Shown: positions 44,734-53,652 of the stretch, piece by piece | Numbering within the stretch: the first letter of the stretch is position 1 | Layout: each line of letters opens with the position of its first letter | DNA from: Trinickia violacea | Lineage (GTDB): Bacteria > Pseudomonadota > Gammaproteobacteria > Burkholderiales > Burkholderiaceae | Length of the DNA stretch: 64,000 bases | Assembly (NCBI RefSeq): GCF_005280735.1 | Contig: NZ_CP040078.1 | Span: 496,001-560,000 of the forward strand | Reading direction: 5' to 3' | Notes under the pieces: generated by a model | Database searches by the model: none | Told to the model about the DNA's origin: nothing | What the model saw: the letters and a program-made list of their open reading frames with translations, nothing else | Program-made: the position numbers and the translations under genes

Positions 44734-45681
44734 ATGGCATGGGATGGCATTGTATGGGTGAAGCTGCGCAGGCAGCTCAACGATGAAGAGAGGGCGCGAC
44801 AGCTCAAGGTAAATGCTGTGGTCAGCACGAAGGCGCAGGACGACTTTTCGGTGTTCGAGATGAACGACATATTTCTCGAGACCACCAATGCTGCCTACGC
44901 ACAGCGCGGGACGCTGACTTACGGCTGTATTTTTATCTTCGCGATTGGGGTGCTGTTCGTCTGCGGGATGATATGGGCCGTGTTGAATCCGCCGCCCAAC
45001 ACGAGCGGTGCGGAACTCATACTTGCCATGGCCTTCGTCGTGTGCTTCATGTTATTTGGACTGGGCATCATATTCGTGTCGCTTTGGGGGTTTCACCAGG
45101 AGAATTTCACTTGGACAAGAATCCCGGTGCGCTTCAATCGCAAGACGCGCATGGTCCATGCCTTTCGTGGCGCTGGCTCGAAAGGCGTTATCTCAGTTCC
45201 CTGGGACAAAGCCTTCTTCTTCATCGAACAGCGTCCGAAAGACCCGATTTCGCGTGGAACCCCATATGGACTGCGCTGCCACGTGCTCGACGATGGGGGG
45301 CAGGTGATGCAGTCGTTCTCGGTCGGCCGACGCGTGTACACAATTGACGACGAGTCAACAGAAAATGGGCGCTCCATCGTGCATGGGTTAAACGACCAGT
45401 TCGAGTTCATTCGCCGTTACATGGAGGGTGGCCCCTCTGCCGTGCCCGCCCCAGAGTTGGTTCCAACTGAAGTCTCACTCCGGAATAGCGGCAACCTATA
45501 CTTCCGCACTGACAGGAAACTACTCGCCGAAGGCAATGTGGTCGCCACGCTGCTTGTCTGGCTGCTCAAGCCATTTATTGCACTTACCGTGGTGTTGCAC
45601 TACACCGGCATGCGCACGAGCCGCGAGCCGGTCTGGCCCGCGGACATCGATGCCAGCCCGATGTCGCTAGCAAAGACCTAA
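44734..45681 (+). CDS. DUF6708-like membrane protein, probable immunity to the MIX effector
   Basis: A 315-residue protein starting 2 bp after the effector gene. Two membrane helices lie near residues 65-115 (IFIFAIGVLFVCGMIWAVL and ILAMAFVVCFMLFGLGIIFV), with a third near 275-290. Between them is a soluble, beta-rich region (FNRKTRMVHAFRG, then VPWDKAFFFIEQR) typical of proteins I know as DUF6708, which commonly follow VasX-like effectors. Inner-membrane location suits neutralising a pore-former from the periplasm. Its role as immunity protein is inferred from position. Confidence 0.7.
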   Translation: MAWDGIVWVKLRRQLNDEERARQLKVNAVVSTKAQDDFSVFEMNDIFLETTNAAYAQRGTLTYGCIFIFAIGVLFVCGMIWAVLNPPPNTSGAELILAMAFVVCFMLFGLGIIFVSLWGFHQENFTWTRIPVRFNRKTRMVHAFRGAGSKGVISVPWDKAFFFIEQRPKDPISRGTPYGLRCHVLDDGGQVMQSFSVGRRVYTIDDESTENGRSIVHGLNDQFEFIRRYMEGGPSAVPAPELVPTEVSLRNSGNLYFRTDRKLLAEGNVVATLLVWLLKPFIALTVVLHYTGMRTSREPVWPADIDASPMSLAKT

Positions 45682-45695
45682 TCAACGGACTCAGG

Positions 45696-46214
45696 ATGAA
45701 AAAGCCCCTTAACAGTGGCCTCGTTCTGGCGGCATTGCTTGCACTTGGCGCCTGTCACAGCTCATCGGACAGCCCGCTTGCCCGTGCGGCCGCGGCGATG
45801 GCAAAAACCGAGGCGCCACGCGACGCCCAATGGGTCAAACTCGATAGTAGCGACAAGGTCGTGCAGGAGTGCTCCATCAAGTTCCCCGAGTCCGGCGAAC
45901 CGTGGACGGGGCGTCTTGCGCTCAAACAGGGTGAATACGCCATTCACGCACGACTTGAGCAGGACGGAACGAGTGGTGTTTGGTCGTCTGGTGAGGTGTG
46001 GTCGGACGCAAAGACCGACCTCGGCAAAGATACCGTTGACGAGAACGTGCTACGTACGCGCCTGCACAATTGTGTTGCGCATACCATGGCGCTGGGCATG
46101 CTCGCGAGCACCGTAGGCCCGGACAGCCCCGTTGTTGCTGCACTACGCGAGCAGGAGCGGCAGGAAATCGACGCTGCTCGAACTCGAGCAGCGTCGAGCA
46201 AGACCGCGAACTAG
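45696..46214 (+). CDS. Lipoprotein of the T6SS cargo module, unknown function
   Basis: A 172-residue predicted lipoprotein from ATG 45696, with lipobox ALGAC (Cys about residue 20). The mature domain has two further cysteines (VVQECSIKF and LHNCVAH) and ends in a charged helix. I do not recognise the family. Lying between the probable immunity gene and the PAAR gene, it could be a second, periplasmic immunity factor, but nothing in the sequence proves it. Confidence 0.65.
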   Translation: MKKPLNSGLVLAALLALGACHSSSDSPLARAAAAMAKTEAPRDAQWVKLDSSDKVVQECSIKFPESGEPWTGRLALKQGEYAIHARLEQDGTSGVWSSGEVWSDAKTDLGKDTVDENVLRTRLHNCVAHTMALGMLASTVGPDSPVVAALREQERQEIDAARTRAASSKTAN

Positions 46215-46248
46215 TTCGGCGGATTTCCAACCCAACGGAGTCTCGCAT

Positions 46249-46533
46249 ATGAGCCGCAAATTCATTCTTAAAGACGACAAGACTGACCACGACGGTGTGG
46301 TGCTCGATGGCATCGCGGGCTCATCGTTTGATGGCCGGCCGCTTGCGTATCTTGGCGCGCCTGTCCAATGCCACACATGCAAGTCCGAGGGGACCATCAT
46401 CACAGACGGTGCACCTCATACGATGTCGGTCATGAGCAAACAGGTAGCGTTGGAAGGCGACTTGTGCCAATGCAAGTGTGATCCGCTGCCGAAGCTGATT
46501 GCGTCGCAGGCGACGGGAACATTGTCGAGCTGA
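46249..46533 (+). CDS. PAAR-repeat T6SS spike-tip protein
   Basis: A 94-residue PAAR protein from ATG 46249. PAAR-like repeats are visible (DGVVLDGIAGSSFDGRPLAY, VQCHTCKSEGTIITDGAP and QVALEGDLCQCKC), with Cys/His residues suited to the tip metal. It sharpens the VgrG trimer. It carries no toxin extension. It ends the rightward cargo module. Confidence 0.85.
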   Translation: MSRKFILKDDKTDHDGVVLDGIAGSSFDGRPLAYLGAPVQCHTCKSEGTIITDGAPHTMSVMSKQVALEGDLCQCKCDPLPKLIASQATGTLSS

Positions 46534-46603
46534 CGACGGCTGCCGGCTTTGGCGTCGGCGTGCTCGCAATCACGCCAGCTCCAAAGCCTCACGCAACACC
46601 CCC

Positions 46604-47569
46604 CTACCGCCCCACCCGAAACTCAATCCTTCGATTTCTCGCTCTCCCATCCGCCGTATCATTCGAAGCAATCGGCTGATCCGGCCCAACTCCCATCGTC
46701 GCCATCGATTGCGGCGCAATCCCCTGCGTAACGAGATACCCCTTCACCGCATCCGCACGCGCCTGACTCAGCGCAATATTCGAAGACCGATTCCCCGAGT
46801 TATCGGTATGCCCGATGATCTCAACGGACTTCCCCGGCATCTTCGAAAGCACCGCCGCCATTTGATTGAGAATCGCGCGGCCTTCGGGCGCCAGCGTCGC
46901 GCTACCGGTTTCAAATTCGATCGTGCGATTCGCGAGCGTCTGATCGAGCAGCCCCTGTTCCGAAGCAGAAACACGCAAGCCATTGCGAATCGTATAAGTC
47001 GGATTCAACGCATTGGCCATATCGCTAGCAATCTGCTGCCGCTGCGCTTCGTTGTTCACTTCGCCCTTCACGTCGATCGACGTGCCGTCGATCTTCAACT
47101 GCCCCTTGCTGATCTGCTTGAGCTGCGGCCCGATCAGCTTCTGCACGTTCCCTGCCCAGTTCGCTGGCGTCGAGACGTTGCCCACTTCGATCTGATCGAC
47201 CACGTTCGCGGCGCCATACGTATCGCGCAGACGCTGAAGCACGGCATCGCGCGTCGCTTCGTCCGGCACCTTGCCGCTCACGACCACCTGCCCAGGCGTC
47301 GCATTGGCCGTGGGCGGCGTGTACGAACTCGCGGCGCGATTACCCGCAGGCGCAGGAGCAACCGCATTCGACCCACCCGCCGAATTCGAAGCACCTGACG
47401 CCGGCAGAACCGTCATCTTGACCGTGATGCCACTGTTATCAATCGGCGTAACAGTCGCAGGCCCGGCGTTGTCGGCAAGCGCCGACCCATTCGCAGCAAA
47501 ACAAGCCAGCAACACCGCCACCGCAAGCGAATGCCGCTTACCCAACCGTGAAAAATTCATCATCGCCAT
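46604..47569 (-). CDS. tagN: T6SS OmpA-family protein (TagN-like), BON + OmpA domains
   Basis: A 321-residue exported protein. The start is taken at ATG 47569; ATGs at 47563 and 47560 are equally possible. A signal peptide (SLAVAVLLACFAANGSALA) is followed by a variable linker, a BON-like domain (VVVSGKVPDEATRDAVLQRL, then VVDQIEVGNV) and a C-terminal OmpA peptidoglycan-binding domain (IEFETGSATLAPEGRAIL, NIALSQARADAVKGYL, RRIEFRVGR). It may anchor the T6SS membrane complex to peptidoglycan, since TssL here lacks that domain. The gene directly follows tagF. Confidence 0.88.
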   Translation of the reverse strand: MAMMNFSRLGKRHSLAVAVLLACFAANGSALADNAGPATVTPIDNSGITVKMTVLPASGASNSAGGSNAVAPAPAGNRAASSYTPPTANATPGQVVVSGKVPDEATRDAVLQRLRDTYGAANVVDQIEVGNVSTPANWAGNVQKLIGPQLKQISKGQLKIDGTSIDVKGEVNNEAQRQQIASDMANALNPTYTIRNGLRVSASEQGLLDQTLANRTIEFETGSATLAPEGRAILNQMAAVLSKMPGKSVEIIGHTDNSGNRSSNIALSQARADAVKGYLVTQGIAPQSMATMGVGPDQPIASNDTADGRARNRRIEFRVGR

Positions 47570-47573
47570 CGCA

Positions 47574-48563
47574 TCAAGCCCCAACAAACGCTTCGCGGAA
47601 CGTGTCGATGCCGACACGCAACGAGAGCTGCGGTTGTTCAAGATAGCTGACGAGCTTGCTGATTCCATGATCGTTTTGTGCGTGGTCGTCGATCCATTCG
47701 GGATCGTCGATGTCGATGTTGTGCGCGGCGTATGCCTGCGGGTCGAGGACGCTGTGCAGCGTTTTCGCGGACGCGCCGTTGAAGCCGACGATGAGCCGTT
47801 CGCGCTCGGCGATCGTGCCAATGAAAATCGCGAGTTCAAAATCGGCCTGCGAGACGAACGGCGCGATCAACTCGAGCCAGAACGCAGCGACGAGGCTGCG
47901 ATAGAACGTGTCGTTCGGCAGCGGCAGCGTGAGGCCGCGTTCGAGATGCGAGGACTTGCTCTGCATCACGGGCCTGAGCAGCGAGCCCAATGCGAGCATC
48001 GCGCCACGCAAGCGCACCGGATGGCCGCTCGCGAGCAGCATCTGTTCGAGGCCCGCCATCGTCTGATGATCGACGAAATCGGCGAACGTGCCGTCGTGCG
48101 GATTGGCGGGCCCGCCCACGTCGATCGGCACCTGCGTTTCGCCGAGCGCCTGCAGCGCCGCCGTCGGTTCGGCTTCATCGAGCAGCGAGCGCATCTGCGT
48201 TGCAGCACGCCCCCATAGCCGCGCGAACGCGAGCGGGCTGCGCGCGAGGAACGGCAGCGGCCGGTCGACTTCGAGCGCGGTCGCGGCGAGGAACGGGAAG
48301 CGCCGCGACGACACGTCGTGGCTCGCCATGATGTGCCCCGCGATCGCGAGCTTGCTCTGTGAGCCGAGGAACGCGAAGTGCATCGGCTTCGAGTTCTCGT
48401 AGACGATCTTCCAGCGCGGATCGTCGGCGAGCAGTTCCATCGCCTGCGCGACCCAGCGGTCGAGCGTCTGCAAGAGCTGCGGGTTGTGCGCGCTCTTCAC
48501 AAAATCGCCGCGCGAAGGGAGCTTGCCGAAGTAGGCGAGTTGCGCCTGAACCGATTGCGTCAT
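47574..48563 (-). CDS. tagF: T6SS regulator TagF
   Basis: A 329-residue protein from ATG 48563. The TagF domain is clear at the N-terminus (YFGKLPSRGDFVKSAHNPQL, then FAFLGSQSKLAIAGHIMASH and RRFPFLAAT). TagF proteins repress T6SS firing post-translationally, usually opposed by the PpkA/Fha pathway. No ppkA, pppA or fha gene is present in this window. It overlaps tssM by 4 bp. Confidence 0.95.
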   Translation of the reverse strand: MTQSVQAQLAYFGKLPSRGDFVKSAHNPQLLQTLDRWVAQAMELLADDPRWKIVYENSKPMHFAFLGSQSKLAIAGHIMASHDVSSRRFPFLAATALEVDRPLPFLARSPLAFARLWGRAATQMRSLLDEAEPTAALQALGETQVPIDVGGPANPHDGTFADFVDHQTMAGLEQMLLASGHPVRLRGAMLALGSLLRPVMQSKSSHLERGLTLPLPNDTFYRSLVAAFWLELIAPFVSQADFELAIFIGTIAERERLIVGFNGASAKTLHSVLDPQAYAAHNIDIDDPEWIDDHAQNDHGISKLVSYLEQPQLSLRVGIDTFREAFVGA

Positions 48564-51500
48564 TGCGCACCTCCAGTGTTGCCGGCCGCCGGGGCGGCCG
48601 GCGCGTTCGCGGTCGCCGAGACGTTCACCGGCGTGCCTGTTTGTGCGTTTGCGGCGGCGCTGGCGCCGGCGAGCGCGCTCGAAGCGCCGCCGACGTTGCC
48701 GCTCGCGATCGCGAGCGCGGCGTTCGCCGCGCCGATATCGGCCACCGACGACGGCAGCTTCAAGCCACGCAGGCTCTGCTGCTGCGGCTGGTCGCTGCTG
48801 CCGCCGCCGGTCGGCTGCGACGTGCTGATGATCCGCATCGACAGCGCGACCGTCACGTTGCCCTGCGTCCACGACAGATCGAACGTGCCGTCCGGACGGC
48901 GCTTGCGCTGCGCCGAGTTGATGAGCTTCTCCAAGCCGTAGCGGCCCGGCTCGTTGACGAGCTGGATCGTGCGGCCGTCGAACGTCGTCGCGGACAGCGT
49001 CGCGCCCGGCGTGCCTTGCGGATTCGGCCACACGAAGTTGGTCCACTGCGGCGGCGTGTTGCGGTAGCGCAGCTGCTGGCCGTCGATCGCGATCGTGTAC
49101 TCGGTCGTGCCGGTGCTCGGCTCCGGCAGGATCTGGAACACCGTCTGCGGCTCGGACGATCCGCCGCCGCCTGCACCGCCACCGGCCGCGCCGCCCGCGA
49201 GCGGTGCGACCCAGCGTGCAAAGCCGGTCGTGAAGTCCGGCGTGAGCGTCAAGCCCATGTCGCCCCAGGTGCGCGCGGTGAGCGTGTCGCCGCGGCGCAC
49301 GGCGAGCGGCCCGAGCGTCGTGTTGACGAACTTCGCGACCGAGCCGTCCGGCCCGAACACCTGCGCGATTTCGCCCGCGCCGGCCTCGACCTTCGCGTCG
49401 CTCGCAAACGGATACTTGTTCGCGAGCGAGCCCTGGAACGGCTGGTACACCTGCGCGTTCCACACCTTGTTCACTTCGGCGCTGGCGGGCTGGATCACGA
49501 CCGCGAACGCCTGCATCAGCGGCCGCACGAGCAGCGGTCGCAGCGCCTTGCGTTGCGAATCGGTGAGGCCCGTGAGCATTTGCTCGTCGACGAGCTTGAG
49601 CGAATCGGCGAGTTCGGAGCCGTTGCCGTCGAGCGTCTGCTGCATCAGCTCGCGCGCGCCCGGCCCCGGGTCGCCCTGGTTCTTCAGCACGTTAAAGCGC
49701 GTGCGGACCTTCGAGAGCGAATCCATGTAGCCGCGCAACAGCGAGTTGCCGTCTTGCGTCGCGACCACGCGTGCGAGCCCCGAGAACTGCTGGCCGATCG
49801 GACCCACGCCCAGCTCGACCGGATTGCCGTTGATGTCGATGTTCGCGGCAACCGTGCCCGACGGTGCGCGCGAGAACAGGTTCTTGAACCAGTTCGTCAC
49901 GCCGCCTTGCACGCTCTTCAAAGCCGAGTTCGCGAGCGCGGGGTTGTCCCACGAGGTCTGGTCGTAAGCCGTTTGGAGCACCTTCTTGATCGGCGAATCT
50001 TGCGGATCGCCCAGGCGGTTCATCGCATCGACCGCCTGATTGAAGCTGCCGAAGCTCTGCACGGCGATGCCCTGCATGAACTTCTGCCAGTGCTGCGCGT
50101 ACTCGTCCTTGTACATGCCGACGAGCGCCTTCTGGATCTGCTCCGGGCTGCCTTCCAACGTCAGGTCGTCTTGCGATGCCGTGTTGAGCACCCAGTCCTT
50201 CGCTTGCAGTTCCTTCGTCGCGGCGTCGCGGATCGCGGGCTGCACGTACTGGAACCACGCTTCGCGCGTGAAGGTGCCCGGAATCGCGTAGCTGCCGCCG
50301 ATCAGGCTCGTGTTCTGATCGCCGACGATGCGTGCGATCGTCATCGGCGCGAAGCGAGTCGACGCGCGCGCCTTGATCTCCTCATACACACGCTGACGCG
50401 CCGGCATGCCGCGCACGACGCGGCGCAGGTTCTCGCGCGTCTGGTCGACGAGCGAGAGGTTTGTTTCGATCATCGGCCAATCGTCGTCGTTCACGCGCGC
50501 CAGATAGAACGTGATCATGCGTTCGGCGCTGCGGATCATCTCGTCGCGAGGCATGTTGCCGCGATTCGATTCGAGCCAGCCGCGCCAGAAGCGGGCGATC
50601 TGGTCGGTCAGGTGCGCCTGCTCGACGTGGCGCTTGTCGGAGAGCATCAGGTAGGTCTTGAGCGCGTTGTAGGCGTCTTCGACGTTGGTCGGCGACGCGT
50701 CGCTATAGAGGCCGCCCTGGCTGCCCGCTGCGCTGGAAAGGCTCGTTGCGCCCGGCGTGCTGGCCGCGCCGGGCGTGCGCGCGGCCACCTGGATCGCGCC
50801 GGAATCGGGCGCGTGCGTCATCGGCGCGAGCTGGTCCGGATGCGCGTTCACGTCCTTCAGGAACGACACGAGATTCTGCGAGACCGGATCGAGCATCAAT
50901 TGCTTCACGCCGCTGTAGTACTCGGCGAGCAAGCGCTGCTCCATCTGATCGCCTTGATACAGCCCGAGCGAGACGGACAGCGGCCGGTCGCGGCGGAACT
51001 GCTCGAGCTGATCGATGCGGTCTTCGAGGATGTCCATCGCTTGCAGGCGCGACTGCAGGTCTTCGCGGTTCTGCTGCAAGCGCACGACGTTGTCGAGATC
51101 GGCCTGCACGTTCGCGGCGAGCTGCTGATTGCCGATGGTCGACCATGTCCAGCCGCCGAGCGCGAGCGCGAGCACGGCGACAAAGGCGAAGAACGTCGCG
51201 TAACGCAGCCGCGTTTTTGCGGGGCTCGCGAATTGGCGCACCGTCTGGCGGTCGGCGAAGATGACTTTCGAAAACAGGTCGCGCAGGAAGAACCCGTTCT
51301 TCGAGAACGCGCTCTGCGGCTTGGGGATGCTGTCGGTGTTGAGGCCGAAGCGCTGGCCGATGCGCTCGGCGGCGGCGCTGTTCGTCTCGCCTTCCTGCAA
51401 CGCGCTCGTGAAGTAGAAGCCGCGGAAAATCGGCTTGTACTGGAACGGGTTGTTCTCGAACAGCGTGGCGAGGAAGACGCGCAGCGCGGGCTTGATCGTC

Positions 51501-52528
51501 GAGAACTCGAGCGGGAAGCTCAATTGCCCCGGCGACAATTTATTGCCCCGGCTGATCGACATCTGCGCAACGCTGATCTCCTTGAGCCCGTCGTAAAGCG
51601 CTTCGAAGCGCTCGTCGAAGAGGGCGACGATGTCGCGCTTCTCGTCGGGTTCGTAAGGCAGCGTCGCGCCCCAGACGCGGTCGTACTCCGTGCGGTCGCT
51701 GCCGCTGAAGAATTCGGTGAAGCCGGTGATGAGGTCGGTCTTCGTGAACATCACGTAGACCGGCGCGAACACTTCGAGCTTTTCAGTGAGCTCCTGCACG
51801 CGCTGGCGCAGGTTTTTTGCAAGGTTGATCGTCGCTTCGGGGCGGTTGCCGGTCAGCTCGGCGATGCTCGCGGTCACGATGATGCCGTTGATCGGCGCCT
51901 TCGGGCGGTAGCGCTTGAGCAGGTTCAGGAAGCCGAGCCATTCGCTGCGGTCCTCCTCGTGCACCGAATAGCGGCCCGCGGTGTCGAGCAGAATGCCCTC
52001 GGTCGTGAAGAACCAGTCGCAATTGCGCGTGCCGCCGATGCCGTGGACCACCGCATTGCTCTTGTCGGCGAACGGGAACTGCAGCCCCGAGTTCAGCACC
52101 GCGCTGCTCTTGCCGGCCGCCGGGTTGCCGATGACGATGTACCACGGCAGTTCATAAAGCGCGGAGCCGCCGGACATCTGGCCGATCTTCGAGGTCTTGA
52201 TCGTTTTGACCGCCTCGACGAGCCGCGTGCGCAACGCGTCGAGCTCCGGCTGCTTTTGCGACACGGCCGCGGTCGTGGTCGCCCCGGCGCCCTGCTCGGC
52301 CTGCGCTTCGAGCATCTCGCCGAGCTTGTTGTTCGCCCGCCGCGTGCGCAGCTTTCGCCATAGCCAGACCAGCAACATCAGCAGGACGACTGCGCCGAAG
52401 ATCGCGGCCGGCCAGACCAAATCGATCTGCAGCGCATCGGCGCCGATGAACAGCACCGCCGCGAGCGCGATGAGGCCGACCACGGTCAGCGTGCGTTTAT
52501 GAGTCAACCAACTGAGAAAGCGTTGCAT
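48560..52528 (-). CDS. tssM: T6SS inner-membrane protein TssM (IcmF family)
   Basis: A 1322-residue protein. Two N-terminal membrane helices (about 15-70) are followed by a cytosolic NTPase-like domain with Walker A GNPAAGKSSAVLNSG, the NCDWFFTTEGILLDTAGRYS stretch and NGIIVTASIAELTG. A third helix precedes a large periplasmic domain reaching the outer membrane, where it binds TssJ. The C-terminus is a Pro/Ala/Asn-rich tail. It is translationally coupled to tagF. Confidence 0.98.
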   Translation of the reverse strand: MQRFLSWLTHKRTLTVVGLIALAAVLFIGADALQIDLVWPAAIFGAVVLLMLLVWLWRKLRTRRANNKLGEMLEAQAEQGAGATTTAAVSQKQPELDALRTRLVEAVKTIKTSKIGQMSGGSALYELPWYIVIGNPAAGKSSAVLNSGLQFPFADKSNAVVHGIGGTRNCDWFFTTEGILLDTAGRYSVHEEDRSEWLGFLNLLKRYRPKAPINGIIVTASIAELTGNRPEATINLAKNLRQRVQELTEKLEVFAPVYVMFTKTDLITGFTEFFSGSDRTEYDRVWGATLPYEPDEKRDIVALFDERFEALYDGLKEISVAQMSISRGNKLSPGQLSFPLEFSTIKPALRVFLATLFENNPFQYKPIFRGFYFTSALQEGETNSAAAERIGQRFGLNTDSIPKPQSAFSKNGFFLRDLFSKVIFADRQTVRQFASPAKTRLRYATFFAFVAVLALALGGWTWSTIGNQQLAANVQADLDNVVRLQQNREDLQSRLQAMDILEDRIDQLEQFRRDRPLSVSLGLYQGDQMEQRLLAEYYSGVKQLMLDPVSQNLVSFLKDVNAHPDQLAPMTHAPDSGAIQVAARTPGAASTPGATSLSSAAGSQGGLYSDASPTNVEDAYNALKTYLMLSDKRHVEQAHLTDQIARFWRGWLESNRGNMPRDEMIRSAERMITFYLARVNDDDWPMIETNLSLVDQTRENLRRVVRGMPARQRVYEEIKARASTRFAPMTIARIVGDQNTSLIGGSYAIPGTFTREAWFQYVQPAIRDAATKELQAKDWVLNTASQDDLTLEGSPEQIQKALVGMYKDEYAQHWQKFMQGIAVQSFGSFNQAVDAMNRLGDPQDSPIKKVLQTAYDQTSWDNPALANSALKSVQGGVTNWFKNLFSRAPSGTVAANIDINGNPVELGVGPIGQQFSGLARVVATQDGNSLLRGYMDSLSKVRTRFNVLKNQGDPGPGARELMQQTLDGNGSELADSLKLVDEQMLTGLTDSQRKALRPLLVRPLMQAFAVVIQPASAEVNKVWNAQVYQPFQGSLANKYPFASDAKVEAGAGEIAQVFGPDGSVAKFVNTTLGPLAVRRGDTLTARTWGDMGLTLTPDFTTGFARWVAPLAGGAAGGGAGGGGSSEPQTVFQILPEPSTGTTEYTIAIDGQQLRYRNTPPQWTNFVWPNPQGTPGATLSATTFDGRTIQLVNEPGRYGLEKLINSAQRKRRPDGTFDLSWTQGNVTVALSMRIISTSQPTGGGSSDQPQQQSLRGLKLPSSVADIGAANAALAIASGNVGGASSALAGASAAANAQTGTPVNVSATANAPAAPAAGNTGGAQ

Positions 52529-52633
52529 AAGGCGTTCTGGTCTTGATGATAGGCGTGGCTAATTGCGGCTAAGCGTGGCTAGTTGTGGCTGCTTGTGGCA
52601 TTAAGTGCACAATTGGAATGGCGTCTGATTGGT

Positions 52634-53527
52634 TTATTGGCGCAAGGAGGCGCGGCTTTCAATGTTTTGCAATTGCGGGGGCACCGGGCTCTTCCCCATT
52701 ACGAAACCCGGCTTGTGATATTCGACGTGTCCGAGATCCATCAACTTCCATCGTCCGCCCCAAACCAGGCCGCATTGCTCGGCCGTTTGCCCATATAACT
52801 GATATCCCCGCATGGCCCAGGGGTCTTTTTCGGAAATGACGAGCTTGCCGTCGCGCAAAAAGGCGTTGTCCGTGGCCAGCCCGTATTGGTGATAGCTCTG
52901 AAATGCTGCGGCATTGGTGACGCCCCCCAATTGCGACAGCCGGTTTTGCCGCTCCGGGCTGCGATAACCTTCCAGCAAAGCCATTTGATAGCCGTATTGC
53001 TCGCGCATGATTTTATAAACGAGCAGCAACCGTGTTCTGAAGTCTGCGTCGAGCAAATTCCAGTCGCGGCTGGCGTCCTGCAACGCAGGCCGGACCTGTT
53101 CCACTTCCTGCGTCGCAAACACCTCGGGCGGCAGCTGTGGCGGCGGCACCAGCTGTTCGCCGTTCAACAGCGCGGCAATTTTCTCGTCGGGAACGCGGGT
53201 CGTGTCGTCGTACTGAAATAAAAGCTGACGGCCGCGTAATGCAATTGCGATTAACGGCGGCGTCGCAAGAATACCTGCCGTTATGAAAATCAGCAAGCGC
53301 CGGCGAAACAGTAATTTTTGCGTGTCGACTAAAATGCTTTGCGAAGTTTTTACTGATTTTGTTAAATGTCCGCGAGCGCGCGACGCGCTATTGGACGCGC
53401 GACGGCTTACGCGGCCATGCAAATCGGCTACGGCATTCAATATTGACGCGCGTATCGGCGGCAATAGCAGCATTGCGGCCACGGTGACGGCGACGGCGAA
53501 ATAGGCGATCAGTGCGACGACAAACAA
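52634..53527 (-). CDS. tagX: Membrane-anchored M15-type peptidoglycan peptidase (TagX-like)
   Basis: A 297-residue protein with a TTG start at 53527; no ATG or GTG lies between it and the upstream stop, and a later start would lose the first helix. Two membrane segments (residues about 1-24 and 80-100) precede a C-terminal M15 domain. The zinc motif SYHQYGLATD (SxHxxGxAxD) and the DLGHVEYH stretch supply the expected ligands and catalytic Glu. It probably cuts peptidoglycan locally to let the T6SS through. It lies upstream of tssM, as in Burkholderia. Confidence 0.85.
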   Translation of the reverse strand: MFVVALIAYFAVAVTVAAMLLLPPIRASILNAVADLHGRVSRRASNSASRARGHLTKSVKTSQSILVDTQKLLFRRRLLIFITAGILATPPLIAIALRGRQLLFQYDDTTRVPDEKIAALLNGEQLVPPPQLPPEVFATQEVEQVRPALQDASRDWNLLDADFRTRLLLVYKIMREQYGYQMALLEGYRSPERQNRLSQLGGVTNAAAFQSYHQYGLATDNAFLRDGKLVISEKDPWAMRGYQLYGQTAEQCGLVWGGRWKLMDLGHVEYHKPGFVMGKSPVPPQLQNIESRASLRQ

Positions 53528-53652
53528 GGGTAAGCCCCGGAAATTCGAAATAATTGAATTTTGTAATGCTTGCTCTTAGAATCGGGCCTGCTAAGAGACA
53601 GGCCGAAGCGTATTATCACGGCGAATTAAACAAGGATTCAATGAGGCAGTGA

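Noticed and set aside
44734..45681. The DUF6708-like protein as a second effector
   Set aside because: It has three membrane helices but no MIX motif, signal or toxin domain, and follows the effector gene by 2 bp, which fits immunity better.
48359..52363. A 1334-codon open frame on the plus strand opposite tssM
   Set aside because: Arg/Val/Ala-rich low-information sequence antisense to an unmistakable TssM. GC-rich coding strands often leave such open antisense frames.
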